Part shown: one piece after another, positions 1 through 7,565 of the stretch
Layout of the letters: every line of letters starts with the position of its first letter
How positions within the stretch are numbered: the first letter of the stretch is position 1
Source of the DNA: JBDHZK01 sp039811865
GTDB taxonomy: Bacteria; Actinomycetota; Actinomycetes; Propionibacteriales; Propionibacteriaceae
Reading direction: 5' to 3'
NCBI GenBank assembly: GCA_039811865.1
Contig: JBDHZK010000050.1
Coordinates: 1-17,781 of the forward strand
DNA: 17,781 bases
Translations under genes and position numbers: made by a program
Notes under the pieces: model-generated
What the model was told of the DNA's origin: nothing
Databases searched by the model: none
Seen by the model: only the letters and a program-made list of their open reading frames with translations

Positions 1-177
1 CCAGTACCGGCGGGGACGCCCTGGCCAGGGGCCGGCGCCGGCGAGGGCGCCTGGGGAACGGGACCGCTATACGGGCTCGCGTGGACGGACGTCGACTCGT
101 TGGGCGCCCCAAAGCCTGAGCCAGCGTCACCCTCAGGACGCTCCCACGGGGACCGTTCCGATCCTGACGGCGGGTAA
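1..177 (+). CDS. Possible C-terminal tail of a gene truncated by the window edge
   Basis: Frame 1 is open from the first base to a TAA at 175-177, giving 58 codons rich in Gly, Pro, Ala, Ser and Asp. Third-position GC is about 83% over the first 36 codons but lower towards the end, and second-position GC is almost as high. The coding signal is therefore weak. Frame 2 is also open here, so the frame is not decided by the sequence. If real, this is a low-complexity hydrophilic C-terminus with no recognisable domain. Inverted repeats follow at 188-232, as expected after a gene end. I do not recognise the protein, and non-coding DNA remains a serious alternative. Confidence 0.3.
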   Translation, partial: PVPAGTPWPGAGAGEGAWGTGPLYGLAWTDVDSLGAPKPEPASPSGRSHGDRSDPDGG

Positions 178-434
178 TTACCGGACAAGAGGACCTCCTC
201 TGGGGGTTTGCACGCCCCCCCATGGTGCCATGCGCCGGTTCGCGCCCCCTTGGCGCCAGCCAGCGTGGGCCCATCCGACCACCTCGCCCCGGGTGTGCCT
301 GCGCCCTTATCCGAACGCATTCGAAAGCGGATTGAGTCCGACAAACCACGGAATCGGAGTTGCGATTCGCCCTCTATTCGCCCCGATCGGCACGAATCGG
401 GTTACCGTGAAGTATCCAACGGAGAGGTTGAGCG
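178..434. promoter_or_regulatory. Leader/intergenic region upstream of the ABC importer operon
   Basis: This 257-base stretch holds no convincing gene; small open frames here lack the third-position GC bias of the neighbours. Besides the repeats at 188-232 it carries an 8-bp palindrome TGGCGCCA (251-258), a 14-bp near-palindrome CGCATTCGAAAGCG (316-329, one mismatched pair), and CCCGAT/ATCGGG arms (382-387 and 396-401) around an 8-base spacer. These are candidate operators for the importer. I could not place a confident -35/-10 pair. The ribosome binding site GGAGAGG lies at 421-427, seven bases before the GTG start at 435. Confidence 0.45.
188..232. repeat. Three consecutive inverted repeats, possible terminator
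   Basis: Three small inverted repeats follow each other. AGAGGA (188-193) and TCCTCT (196-201) flank two bases. GGGGG (202-206) and CCCCC (215-219) flank an 8-base loop. CATGG (221-225) and CCATG (228-232) flank TG. They start 10 bases after the TAA at 175-177. No T tract follows, so a classical intrinsic terminator is not shown. A rho-independent-like stop for the left-hand gene or a protein-binding region are both possible. Confidence 0.35.
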
Positions 435-2018
435 GTGAATGGAGGCCCTGATCAGCGTCCGCGAGGGCGGCATCCTGGCCTGACGCGCCGCCGATTGGTC
501 CAACTCGGGCTAGGTGCGATGGCCGGCACCGCGGCCACCTCGCTGGCCGGGTGCGCGGCCCCCAGTTCGGACGCGATCACCGCGCAACTCGTCCACGGCG
601 CCACCGGTGGAGGCCTCAAGGACACCCTCGACCCGCACTTTCCGGTCACGGTTCCGGATATCGCGCGCGTGCGTCAGCTGTATGAGCCGCTGCTGCGCTA
701 CAACCCCGCGTTCGAGGTCGAGCACGCGCTCGCCGAGTCGGTCGAGCACAACCCCGACGGCACCGAGTGGACGTTCCGGCTCCGGCAGGGGCTGACGTTC
801 CACAACGGGCGTCCGGTCACCAGCGAGGACGTCAAGGCGAGCCTCACCCGGATGATGAACCCGAAGAATCCGGCGCCGTACCTGTCGGACGTGGCCCCCC
901 TGGCCGACCTGGACGGCAGTCGCGTCCTGGACAACCGCACCTATCGGCTCAAGCTGAAGCAGCCGTACTCGATCATCGACCAGGTGATGGCCGGCTACTC
1001 CCTCGGGATCGTGCCCGCCGATTTCGACGTCAAGCACCCGGTGGGAACGGGGCCGTTCAAGTACGACTTGTTCGTGCCCGGCCAGCGCAGCCGGTTCCTG
1101 CGCTTCGACGACTACTGGGACGTCCACGCCGCCTACGACGAGTTGGTGATCCTCGACTTCGCCGACGACGCCGCCAAGGTGAACGCCCTGCTCGCCGGCC
1201 AGGTGCACACGATCGACAATTTGCCCGGCTACCTCGCGGGCGCGATCGAGGCCCAGGGCGCGAAGACGCTGATCTCCGAGACCGGCGGCTGGATTCCGTT
1301 CACCATGCGGGTGGACACCAAGCCCTTCGCCGACGTCCGCGTGCGACAGGCGATGCGGCTGATCGTCGACCGCCAGGAGATGATCGATCAGGCGCTCAAC
1401 GGCTTCGGGCGTCCCGCGAACGACCTGTACGGACCTTTCGACACCGACTACCTCGGCGGGGATCTCCCCCAGCGCAAGCAAGACCTCGCCCAGGCGAGAT
1501 CGCTGCTCAAGCAGGCCGGCCAGGAGGGGCTGCAGGTCGAGTTGGTCACCTCCACGGCAGTGGGCGGCGGAGGCGTGGAATCGGCCGACCTGTTCGTCCG
1601 GCAGGCTCAGAAGGCCGGCGTGGACGTCCGGCTGCGCAAGGTGGACAGCAGCATCTTCTACGGCGACCAATACCTTTCCTGGACGTTCGCCCAAGACTTC
1701 TGGTTCACCCGGCTGTACCTGCCGCAGGCGATCGCCTGCGCGCTGAAGACTTCGCCGTACAACGAGACCCACTTCGACGATCCGCAGTTCACCGGGCTGA
1801 TCCAGGCGGCACGTCGCGAGATCGACCCGGCGCGGCGCCGCACCCTGCTGCAGGACGCCCAGCGCATCGAGCACGAGCGCGGCGGCCTGATCATCTGGGC
1901 GTTCAAGAACCAGGTGGACGCCTACAGCAGGTTCGTCACCGGTGTCGTCCCGGCCCGCGAGCAGCCCGTGTCGTCGTACCGGTTCAACACCTTCCGACCC
2001 GCCGCGGACGTGAAATGA
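435..2018 (+). CDS. ABC importer substrate-binding lipoprotein, peptide/nickel (SBP_bac_5, DppA/OppA-like)
   Basis: A 527-residue extracytoplasmic solute receptor. The N-terminus has a twin-arginine-like stretch TRRRLVQLG (residues 17-25), a hydrophobic core and the lipobox LAGC, with the lipidated cysteine at C40; this suggests Tat export and membrane anchoring. Family 5 hallmarks follow: YEPLL then the LRQGLTFHNGRPVTSEDV block (about residues 83-135), GTGPFK (204-209), and the VRQAMRLIVDRQEMID block near residue 305. The GTG start at 435 is preceded by GGAGAGG at suitable spacing. The gene is first in the operon, and its stop overlaps the next start as ATGA. Substrate is not readable from sequence; dipeptides, oligopeptides, nickel chelates or other small solutes are all known for the family. 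Confidence 0.9.
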   Translation: MNGGPDQRPRGRHPGLTRRRLVQLGLGAMAGTAATSLAGCAAPSSDAITAQLVHGATGGGLKDTLDPHFPVTVPDIARVRQLYEPLLRYNPAFEVEHALAESVEHNPDGTEWTFRLRQGLTFHNGRPVTSEDVKASLTRMMNPKNPAPYLSDVAPLADLDGSRVLDNRTYRLKLKQPYSIIDQVMAGYSLGIVPADFDVKHPVGTGPFKYDLFVPGQRSRFLRFDDYWDVHAAYDELVILDFADDAAKVNALLAGQVHTIDNLPGYLAGAIEAQGAKTLISETGGWIPFTMRVDTKPFADVRVRQAMRLIVDRQEMIDQALNGFGRPANDLYGPFDTDYLGGDLPQRKQDLAQARSLLKQAGQEGLQVELVTSTAVGGGGVESADLFVRQAQKAGVDVRLRKVDSSIFYGDQYLSWTFAQDFWFTRLYLPQAIACALKTSPYNETHFDDPQFTGLIQAARREIDPARRRTLLQDAQRIEHERGGLIIWAFKNQVDAYSRFVTGVVPAREQPVSSYRFNTFRPAADVK

Positions 2019-3145
2019 CCGGCCCGGACGAGCGTCCCGACGCCCCCGAAGGCGTCGTCGAGTTGGACGCCGCTGCGGACCCCGAGCGCACGGCCGCTGG
2101 CCAGGCGGGCGGCGAGATCGTGGTGACCGCCACCCCGGACGTCCCCGCGCCGGCGGCCAGCGCCCGCCGCTCCCCCACCCGGGCGTGGACGTTCTGGGTC
2201 GCGCGCCGCCTGGGCATGGCCGTCCTGACCTTGTGGCTGGTCTCGATCATCGTGTTCTTCGCCACCTCGGCCCTGGGCGACCCCGTCCGGGCGATCCTCG
2301 GCAAGGACTACGCGGTCAGCCCCGAGCGGGTCGCCGCCATCCGCGCGGCCCTGCACCTGGATCAGCCGCTGTTGCAGCGCTACTTCACCTGGCTCGGCGG
2401 ACTGCTGCGCGGCGACCCGGGGACGTCCGTCGCCAACGGCCTGCCCGTGGGCGAGTTGATCGGCGACAAGGTCGCCAACAGCGCGTTCCTGGTGTTGGTC
2501 ACGGCGATCGTGATGATTCCGCTGTCGTTGGGGCTGGCGATGTGGTCGGCGCGCGGGCGCGGCGGAGTCGTCGACAACGTCATCCAGACGATCACGCTGG
2601 CGCTGGCGGGCGTCCCGGAGTTCGTCACCGGCATCCTGCTGGTCGCGCTGCTGTCGACCGGCGTGTTCCACCTGCTGCCGGCCGTGACCGTGCTGCCGGT
2701 CGGGGTCGCGCCTTGGCAGCGGCCCAGTTCGATCGTCCTACCGGTGCTGACGCTGGTGATCGCGGTCGTCCCGTACCTGACGCGGATCCTGCGCTCGAAC
2801 CTGGTCGAGACGCTCGACTCCGAATACGTCGAGCTGGCCCGGCTGAAGGGCGTCCCAGAGGGCCTGGTGATGCGACGTCACACCCTGCCGAACACGATCG
2901 TGCCGACCATTCAGGTGACCGCGCTGCAACTGGCCTGGTTGGTGGGCGGCGTGGTGCTGATCGAGTACCTGTTCAACTACCCCGGCATCGGGGCGGCGCT
3001 GGTCGACTCGGTGCGCAACTCCGACTTCCCGATGGTGCAGGCGCTCTCGATGATCATCGCGACGGCTTACATCCTGGTGAACCTGGTGGCCGACGTGTTG
3101 TCGATCCTGTTCACCCCGCGCGCCAGGACGGGGATGGTCGGATGA
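2015..3145 (+). CDS. ABC importer permease 1 (DppB/OppB-like, BPD_transp_1)
   Basis: A 376-residue inner-membrane permease. An unusual hydrophilic, acidic and Ala/Pro-rich cytoplasmic extension (about residues 1-57) precedes the normal DppB start, where WVARRLGMAVLTLWLVS begins the first membrane helix. Further helices lie around 155-178, 195-220, 238-258 and beyond. The EAA coupling loop, which docks on the ATPase, is at about 271-297 (EYVELARLKGV, then RRHTLPNTIVP). The ATG start overlaps the upstream stop (ATGA at 2015-2018), implying translational coupling. A later in-frame GTG near 2120 could shorten the extension, but the overlap favours 2015. It pairs with the following permease to form the channel. 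Confidence 0.9.
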   Translation: MTGPDERPDAPEGVVELDAAADPERTAAGQAGGEIVVTATPDVPAPAASARRSPTRAWTFWVARRLGMAVLTLWLVSIIVFFATSALGDPVRAILGKDYAVSPERVAAIRAALHLDQPLLQRYFTWLGGLLRGDPGTSVANGLPVGELIGDKVANSAFLVLVTAIVMIPLSLGLAMWSARGRGGVVDNVIQTITLALAGVPEFVTGILLVALLSTGVFHLLPAVTVLPVGVAPWQRPSSIVLPVLTLVIAVVPYLTRILRSNLVETLDSEYVELARLKGVPEGLVMRRHTLPNTIVPTIQVTALQLAWLVGGVVLIEYLFNYPGIGAALVDSVRNSDFPMVQALSMIIATAYILVNLVADVLSILFTPRARTGMVG

Positions 3146-3957
3146 GGACGCTGCGCTCCTATCTGCGCGACCCGAAGATTGCCGTCGGGTCGGCCATCTC
3201 GCTGGTGATCGTCCTGCTGGCCCTGTTCGGGCCATGGCTGGCGCCGTACGGCGAGAACCAGATCGTCGGCAAGCCGTTCACCATGGCCGGATCGTTCCTC
3301 GGCACCGACTATCTCGGCCAGGACGTCTGGAGTCGCGTCCTGTACGGCGGCCGGACGCTGTTGCTGATCGCCGTGCTAGCCACCGTCGTCGGCGTGGTCA
3401 TCGGCCTGATCGTGGGCGTGAGCGCCGCGTACGTCGGCGGCTGGTTCGACGAGATCGTGATGCGCCTCAACGACGTGCTGCTGGCATTCCCGCAGATCCT
3501 GCTGGCGCTGGTGATCCTGACGGCGGTCCAGCAGCCGACCTGGTGGATGATCGTCGGCATCGTCGGCATCGCGCACGCCCCCCGGGTCGCCCGCGTGGCC
3601 CGCGGCGTTGCGCTCACCTACGTCAACGCCGACTTCGTCACCGCCGCCGAGGCGATCGGCGAACCGCGCTGGCGGATCGTCGTCAACGAACTCGGGCCGA
3701 ACCTCGCCGTCCCCCTGCTGGCCGAGGCAGGCCTGCGCCTGACCTACTCGATCGGGCTCGTCGCCGGCATCGGCTTCCTCGGCTTCGCCACCGACCCCGG
3801 CGCGGCCGATTGGGGCCAAATGACCAACGAGAACCGGCTCGCGCTGCTGGTCCAGCCGTGGGGCGTCCTGGCGCCGGTGATCATCATCGGCCTGTTCACC
3901 ATCGGCACCAACCTGCTCGCCGACGGGCTCGGCCAGCGCACGGCGAAGGGGGCGTGA
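3142..3957 (+). CDS. ABC importer permease 2 (DppC/OppC-like)
   Basis: A 271-residue membrane permease, a normal length for DppC. The first helix is at about residues 15-35. The family motif LGTDYLGQDVWSR (53-65) and the following YGGRTLL are diagnostic of the DppC N-terminal region. The EAA loop lies at about 164-192 (DFVTAAEAIGEPRWRI, then NLAVPLL). Helices are visible around 75-97, 112-130, 135-150, 200-216 and 240-260. ATG at 3142 overlaps the stop of the preceding permease as ATGA, so the two are probably made in equal amounts. This protein is expected to form a heterodimer with the upstream permease. Confidence 0.92.
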   Translation: MRTLRSYLRDPKIAVGSAISLVIVLLALFGPWLAPYGENQIVGKPFTMAGSFLGTDYLGQDVWSRVLYGGRTLLLIAVLATVVGVVIGLIVGVSAAYVGGWFDEIVMRLNDVLLAFPQILLALVILTAVQQPTWWMIVGIVGIAHAPRVARVARGVALTYVNADFVTAAEAIGEPRWRIVVNELGPNLAVPLLAEAGLRLTYSIGLVAGIGFLGFATDPGAADWGQMTNENRLALLVQPWGVLAPVIIIGLFTIGTNLLADGLGQRTAKGA

Positions 3958-5759
3958 TGGGCGGCCAGACCAACACTGAGCCCGTGTGCACGGTCGAGGG
4001 CGTCCGCGTCGGCCTGGTCGGACGCGACGTGGACGTCGTCGACGACCTTGATCTCGTGCTGCGCCCCGGCGAAATCGTCGGCCTGGTGGGCGAGTCCGGC
4101 TCGGGAAAGACGACCGCCGGGACGGCGTTGCTCGGGTACGCGCGCACCGGCGCGGAGATCACCGACGGCAACATCCTGGTCGCCGGACACGACATCCGCT
4201 CGATGACCTGGCAGCAGGTCCGCCGGATCCGAGGGGTCGAGATCGGCTACGTCCCGCAGGACCCGAGCTCGGCGCTGAACCCGGCGATCCGGATCGGCCC
4301 TCAACTGCGCGAGCTACTCGACCTGCACCAGACCGGGACGCCGGCGCAGCGCGACCAGCGGATCGCGGAGATCCTGCCGGAGGTCGGCCTGCCCAACACG
4401 AGGGAGTTCCTGGCGCGCTACCCGCACCAGCTCTCCGGCGGGCAGGTGCAGCGCGTGGCCCTGGCGATGGTGTTCCTGCCCCGGCCCAAGGTGCTGGTGC
4501 TGGACGAGCCGACCACCGGCCTCGACGTGACCACCCAGGGCATGGTGCTGAAGACCCTGGACGCGCTGTGCGACCGCTTCCACGTGGCCGCGCTGTACGT
4601 CACGCACGACCTGGCGGTGGTGGCGTCCATCGCCGACCGGGTTGCGGTCATGTACGCCGGGCAGCTCATCGAGCAGGGACCAGCGAAGGCGATCTTCACC
4701 TCGCCCAGTCACCCGTACACGCGGGCGCTGCTGAACGCGATCCCGCACCTGCACGAGGCGTTCGCTCTCGAGGGCATCCCGGGACGCACGCCGCAGCCGG
4801 GGAACCGGCCGTCCGGGTGCCGCTTCCACGACCGCTGCCCGTTCGCCGTCGACGAGTGCGCGCGGGTCGAGCCGCCGCCGTTCGAGGTGGGGCCGGAGCA
4901 CGTGGCCCGTTGCATCCGCATCCCGGACCTGCCCCCCTGGGACGCCGGCGACCGGGTCGTCGCCGACACCGATCCCAATCGGGAACGCGCCGTGATCCTC
5001 ACCGTCGAGAACCTGAACGTCTACTACGGCCGCAGCCACGTCGTCCACGACGTCAGCTTCGACCTGGCCAAGCGCGAGATCGTTGCCCTGGTCGGCGAGT
5101 CCGGCTCGGGCAAGACGACCATCTCGCGCTGCGTCGGCGGGCTGCACGCCCAGTGGGACGGCGACATCTCGCTGCGCGGCGAGCCGCTGGCCCACGCCGC
5201 CCGCAAGCGGACGGCCGAGCAGCGCCGACGCGTCCAGTACATCTTTCAGAATCCGTACCTGTCGCTGAACCCGCGCCGGACGGTCGAGCAGATCCTGACC
5301 CGGCCGCTGGAACTGTTCGGGTTGGCCCACGGGAAGGCCGCTCGGGACCGGGCCGCCGAACTGCTGGACGCCGTCTCGTTGCGCGAGGAGACGCTGCGGC
5401 TGCGCACCAACCGCCTCTCCGGCGGCGAGCGCCAGCGCGTCGCCATCGCCCGTGCGCTGGCGGTCGAGCCCGAGATCCTGGTCTGCGACGAGATCACCTC
5501 CGCGCTGGACGTGTCGATCCAGGCGTCCATCACCGAGCTGCTGAACAAGATCAAGAACGAGCGCCTGATCTCGATGCTGTTCGTCACCCACGATCTGGCG
5601 TTGGTGCGCACGATCGCCGACCGCGTCCTGGTGCTGCAACAGGGACGCCTGGTGGAGTCCGGGCTGACGGCGCAGGTGATCGACCGCCCGGCCCAGCCCT
5701 ACACCCAGGACCTCCTGGCCCACACCCCGACGCTGGACGACCTGATCAAGGCACGCTGA
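3957..5759 (+). CDS. Fused dual ABC ATPase for peptide import (DppD-DppF fusion)
   Basis: A 600-residue protein with two complete ABC domains. Domain 1: Walker A GESGSGKT (45-52), Q-loop Q101, LSGGQ (159-163), Walker B ending D183-E184, H-loop H217. Domain 2: Walker A (380-387), Q431, LSGGE (487-491), Walker B ending D511-E512 with ITSALD rather than the usual PxSALD, H545. Between them lies the oligopeptide-ATPase C-terminal segment with C288, C294, C301 and C319 (Cx5Cx6Cx17C). A Cys pattern of this kind is reported to hold an iron-sulfur cluster in some DppD proteins. Domain 2 lacks such a cluster. ATG at 3957 shares one base with the upstream TGA; AAGGGGG at 3946-3952 can serve as ribosome binding site. 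GTG at 3954 is an alternative start. The fusion fixes DppD:DppF at 1:1. Confidence 0.93.
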   Translation: MGGQTNTEPVCTVEGVRVGLVGRDVDVVDDLDLVLRPGEIVGLVGESGSGKTTAGTALLGYARTGAEITDGNILVAGHDIRSMTWQQVRRIRGVEIGYVPQDPSSALNPAIRIGPQLRELLDLHQTGTPAQRDQRIAEILPEVGLPNTREFLARYPHQLSGGQVQRVALAMVFLPRPKVLVLDEPTTGLDVTTQGMVLKTLDALCDRFHVAALYVTHDLAVVASIADRVAVMYAGQLIEQGPAKAIFTSPSHPYTRALLNAIPHLHEAFALEGIPGRTPQPGNRPSGCRFHDRCPFAVDECARVEPPPFEVGPEHVARCIRIPDLPPWDAGDRVVADTDPNRERAVILTVENLNVYYGRSHVVHDVSFDLAKREIVALVGESGSGKTTISRCVGGLHAQWDGDISLRGEPLAHAARKRTAEQRRRVQYIFQNPYLSLNPRRTVEQILTRPLELFGLAHGKAARDRAAELLDAVSLREETLRLRTNRLSGGERQRVAIARALAVEPEILVCDEITSALDVSIQASITELLNKIKNERLISMLFVTHDLALVRTIADRVLVLQQGRLVESGLTAQVIDRPAQPYTQDLLAHTPTLDDLIKAR

Positions 5760-5774
5760 GCCACCTCAGCGTGC
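5751..5774. terminator. Perfect 10-bp hairpin shared by two convergent gene ends
   Basis: GCACGCTGAG (5751-5760) and CTCAGCGTGC (5765-5774) are exact reverse complements around a 4-base CCAC loop. The left arm contains the last codons and stop of the ATPase gene. The right arm contains the last codons and stop of the convergent acyltransferase gene. Only six bases separate the two stops. No T tract follows on either strand. A bidirectional terminator or mRNA 3'-end stabiliser is the natural reading. Confidence 0.7.
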
Positions 5775-7472
5775 GGACGCGATCAGGCCGAACAGCGCGG
5801 CCGCGCCGGCGTGCAGGTTGGCGATGAAGTCGTCCAGGCGCTCGACATGGTCTTCGCGGTAGCTCAGGGTGAACTCGTAGGCCCCGTCGAGGGCTGTGTA
5901 GTCCACGCCAATGCCCTCGGCGATGCTCGGCGCGAAGCCGTAGCGGACGATGTCGGTCTGGTCTCCCAGCGAAGTGGTGGAGAGGAAGTCCCTGGTCAGC
6001 CGCCCATAGGCGACGTCGGTGAAGATCTCGGGTGTCAGTCCGAGGCGCTGGGCGGACAGCCAAAGCCCCAGTAGGTGACGGTCGATGCTCTGCCCGGTCT
6101 TGCACGCGATCACCCGCTCGCGGTGCGCGGCGGCGGCGGTTTGGAGTTGGTCTGAGGTGGCGTCCCCTGCCATTAGCGAAGTCACGAGCGCGACGGCTTC
6201 GACCGTGTTGGGGCGCAGGCACTCGGTGCGCCCGGCCTGGTATTCGCGCATGTCGACGGCCTCGTAGGTGCTGCGCAGCCGGCCGTAGGTGGCGAGTTGG
6301 GCGTAAAGCAGCACCCACTGCTGCCCGGCGTCGTGGCTGAATCGGTTGGGCATTTCCGCCTGTGGCAGCGTCCTCACCGGCAGCGTCCGGACGCGGTAGT
6401 CGGCCGCGGCCGCGGCGTAGTGCCGCGACTGGGCGTCGATCCGGCCGAGCAGGTCGGCGTCGATTTGCCAGGCGAGTTCCTCGACCCACGCCGGCGGCGC
6501 GGGAGTGGCGTCGGGGACGACGGAGCGTCCGAGCGCGACCGCCGACTTCAGCGTCCCCCCGTCCATCATGCTGTGCTCCACGTGCATGCCGACGAAGCGG
6601 TCTGGCAGGGACACCGAGTAGGTCACCGGCTTGTAGGCCCACGCCCGCCCGAGCTCGAACGAGAGTTGCCGCACCTGGGTGTCGACATCGGCGGCGTCCT
6701 CGCCGATCGTGAAGCCGAACAGGGCGTCGGTGAGCCGCTCGTAGGTGCTCCGGTTCGCGGGTAGCTCGAGTAGCTCGCCGAGCAGGCCGGCGGCGTGCTC
6801 GCTACCGAGGTAGGAGACGTCGGCGAAGCCCGAACCGGACGCCGGCTCGTGCGGCAGCCCCCGCAGCGCGGCCTCGATCGCGGGAAGCGAGAGCAGTCGT
6901 CCGGACTCGTCGGTGACCCGTAACGCGAACATCCGTCCGCGCCAAAGCACTGCCACCTCCCGGTTGGCGGGGTCGTCCGAGCCCGGGACGAAGACGTCCT
7001 CATCGGGCAGGGGGTGGCGGATACCGCCGGCGAGGTAATGCCATTGCTGCATGCACAACGGCGTCCCGCGCGGGGTGTATGCCTGCTCGATCTCGCCGCG
7101 CACGTAGGCCAGATGCGCGGCCGCGAGGCGGTGCAGGACGTCCGCGGCGAGCGTCCAGCCGTCGCCGGCGACGGGTGGCCAGTTCAGTTCGAAGCCAACG
7201 CTCGTGCTGAGCGTCAGCGGGGATCGTCCGGTCAGGTAGGCCGAGAACCAGGCGTTCGACAGCCAGCTTCGGCCCTCCGCGTTCTCCTGCTCCGCGAACC
7301 GTTCGAGCTCCGCCTGGCAGGCCGGCCCATCGCCCCTTGCGAACTCCACGACGACGCCGGTCGTCCGGGCGTATTCGGCGTCGCCCAAGAGCGGCGCGAC
7401 GGCGTCGAGGTACTGCGCGAGGGTTTGTTCCAGCGCCGGAACCGGCAGATGCGAGACAGGGCTGCTCATCAT
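5766..7472 (-). CDS. Choline/carnitine O-acyltransferase family protein
   Basis: A 568-residue protein with the hallmarks of the carnitine/choline acyltransferase family, which moves acyl groups between CoA and carnitine or choline. The likely catalytic His is H300 in VEHSMMDGG (298-306), matching the family EHxxxDG/EG motif. The QAGRTE block (412-417) matches the LGRTD/E-type motif. DRHLLGL is at 464-470. The C-terminal STTSLGDQTD (498-507) followed by YGFAPSIAEGIGVDY matches the substrate-binding STS motif and the FGP..DGYGV block. No signal peptide or membrane helix is seen, so it is probably cytosolic. Length is slightly below eukaryotic members (about 600 or more). GGAGG at 7476-7480 lies 3 bases before ATG 7472 and 6 before ATG 7469; the second ATG may be the true start. 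It has its own promoter region and is convergent with the importer. Confidence 0.85.
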   Translation of the reverse strand: MMSSPVSHLPVPALEQTLAQYLDAVAPLLGDAEYARTTGVVVEFARGDGPACQAELERFAEQENAEGRSWLSNAWFSAYLTGRSPLTLSTSVGFELNWPPVAGDGWTLAADVLHRLAAAHLAYVRGEIEQAYTPRGTPLCMQQWHYLAGGIRHPLPDEDVFVPGSDDPANREVAVLWRGRMFALRVTDESGRLLSLPAIEAALRGLPHEPASGSGFADVSYLGSEHAAGLLGELLELPANRSTYERLTDALFGFTIGEDAADVDTQVRQLSFELGRAWAYKPVTYSVSLPDRFVGMHVEHSMMDGGTLKSAVALGRSVVPDATPAPPAWVEELAWQIDADLLGRIDAQSRHYAAAAADYRVRTLPVRTLPQAEMPNRFSHDAGQQWVLLYAQLATYGRLRSTYEAVDMREYQAGRTECLRPNTVEAVALVTSLMAGDATSDQLQTAAAAHRERVIACKTGQSIDRHLLGLWLSAQRLGLTPEIFTDVAYGRLTRDFLSTTSLGDQTDIVRYGFAPSIAEGIGVDYTALDGAYEFTLSYREDHVERLDDFIANLHAGAAALFGLIASAR

Positions 7473-7565
7473 TGACCTCCAGTCCGAAGCTGCCGGAAGC
7501 GTAGATCATCGGCCCGACGGACGCGTCCCGACTAGCCTGAGCGCAACGGACACAGCGGAGGCGAA
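7473..7565. promoter_or_regulatory. Divergent promoter region, acyltransferase / phosphofructokinase
   Basis: A 93-base gap between two divergent genes must hold both promoters. On the plus strand TAGCCT (7533-7538) fits the actinobacterial TANNNT -10 element, and GGAGG (7557-7561) is the ribosome binding site four bases before ATG 7566. No clear -35 element is present. On the minus strand only the GGAGG at 7476-7480 is clear. Confidence 0.45.

Noticed and set aside
208..438. A TTG-started 76-codon frame whose TGA overlaps the binding-protein GTG start as GTGA
   Set aside because: Third-position GC is only about two thirds, far below the neighbours. The product is low-complexity with no family pattern, and it crosses several inverted repeats, so it is probably non-coding leader.
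2..451. Frame 2 open across the whole left region
   Set aside because: The product is rich in Arg, Pro and Thr, has no domain, and overlaps the binding-protein start. The opening is explained by high GC and few stop codons.
510..1874. Long minus-strand frame opposite the binding protein, and similar long frames opposite the ATPase and other genes
   Set aside because: These are mirror frames caused by strong G/C bias at third codon positions; the products are repetitive in Arg, Gly, Val and Asp and lack motifs.
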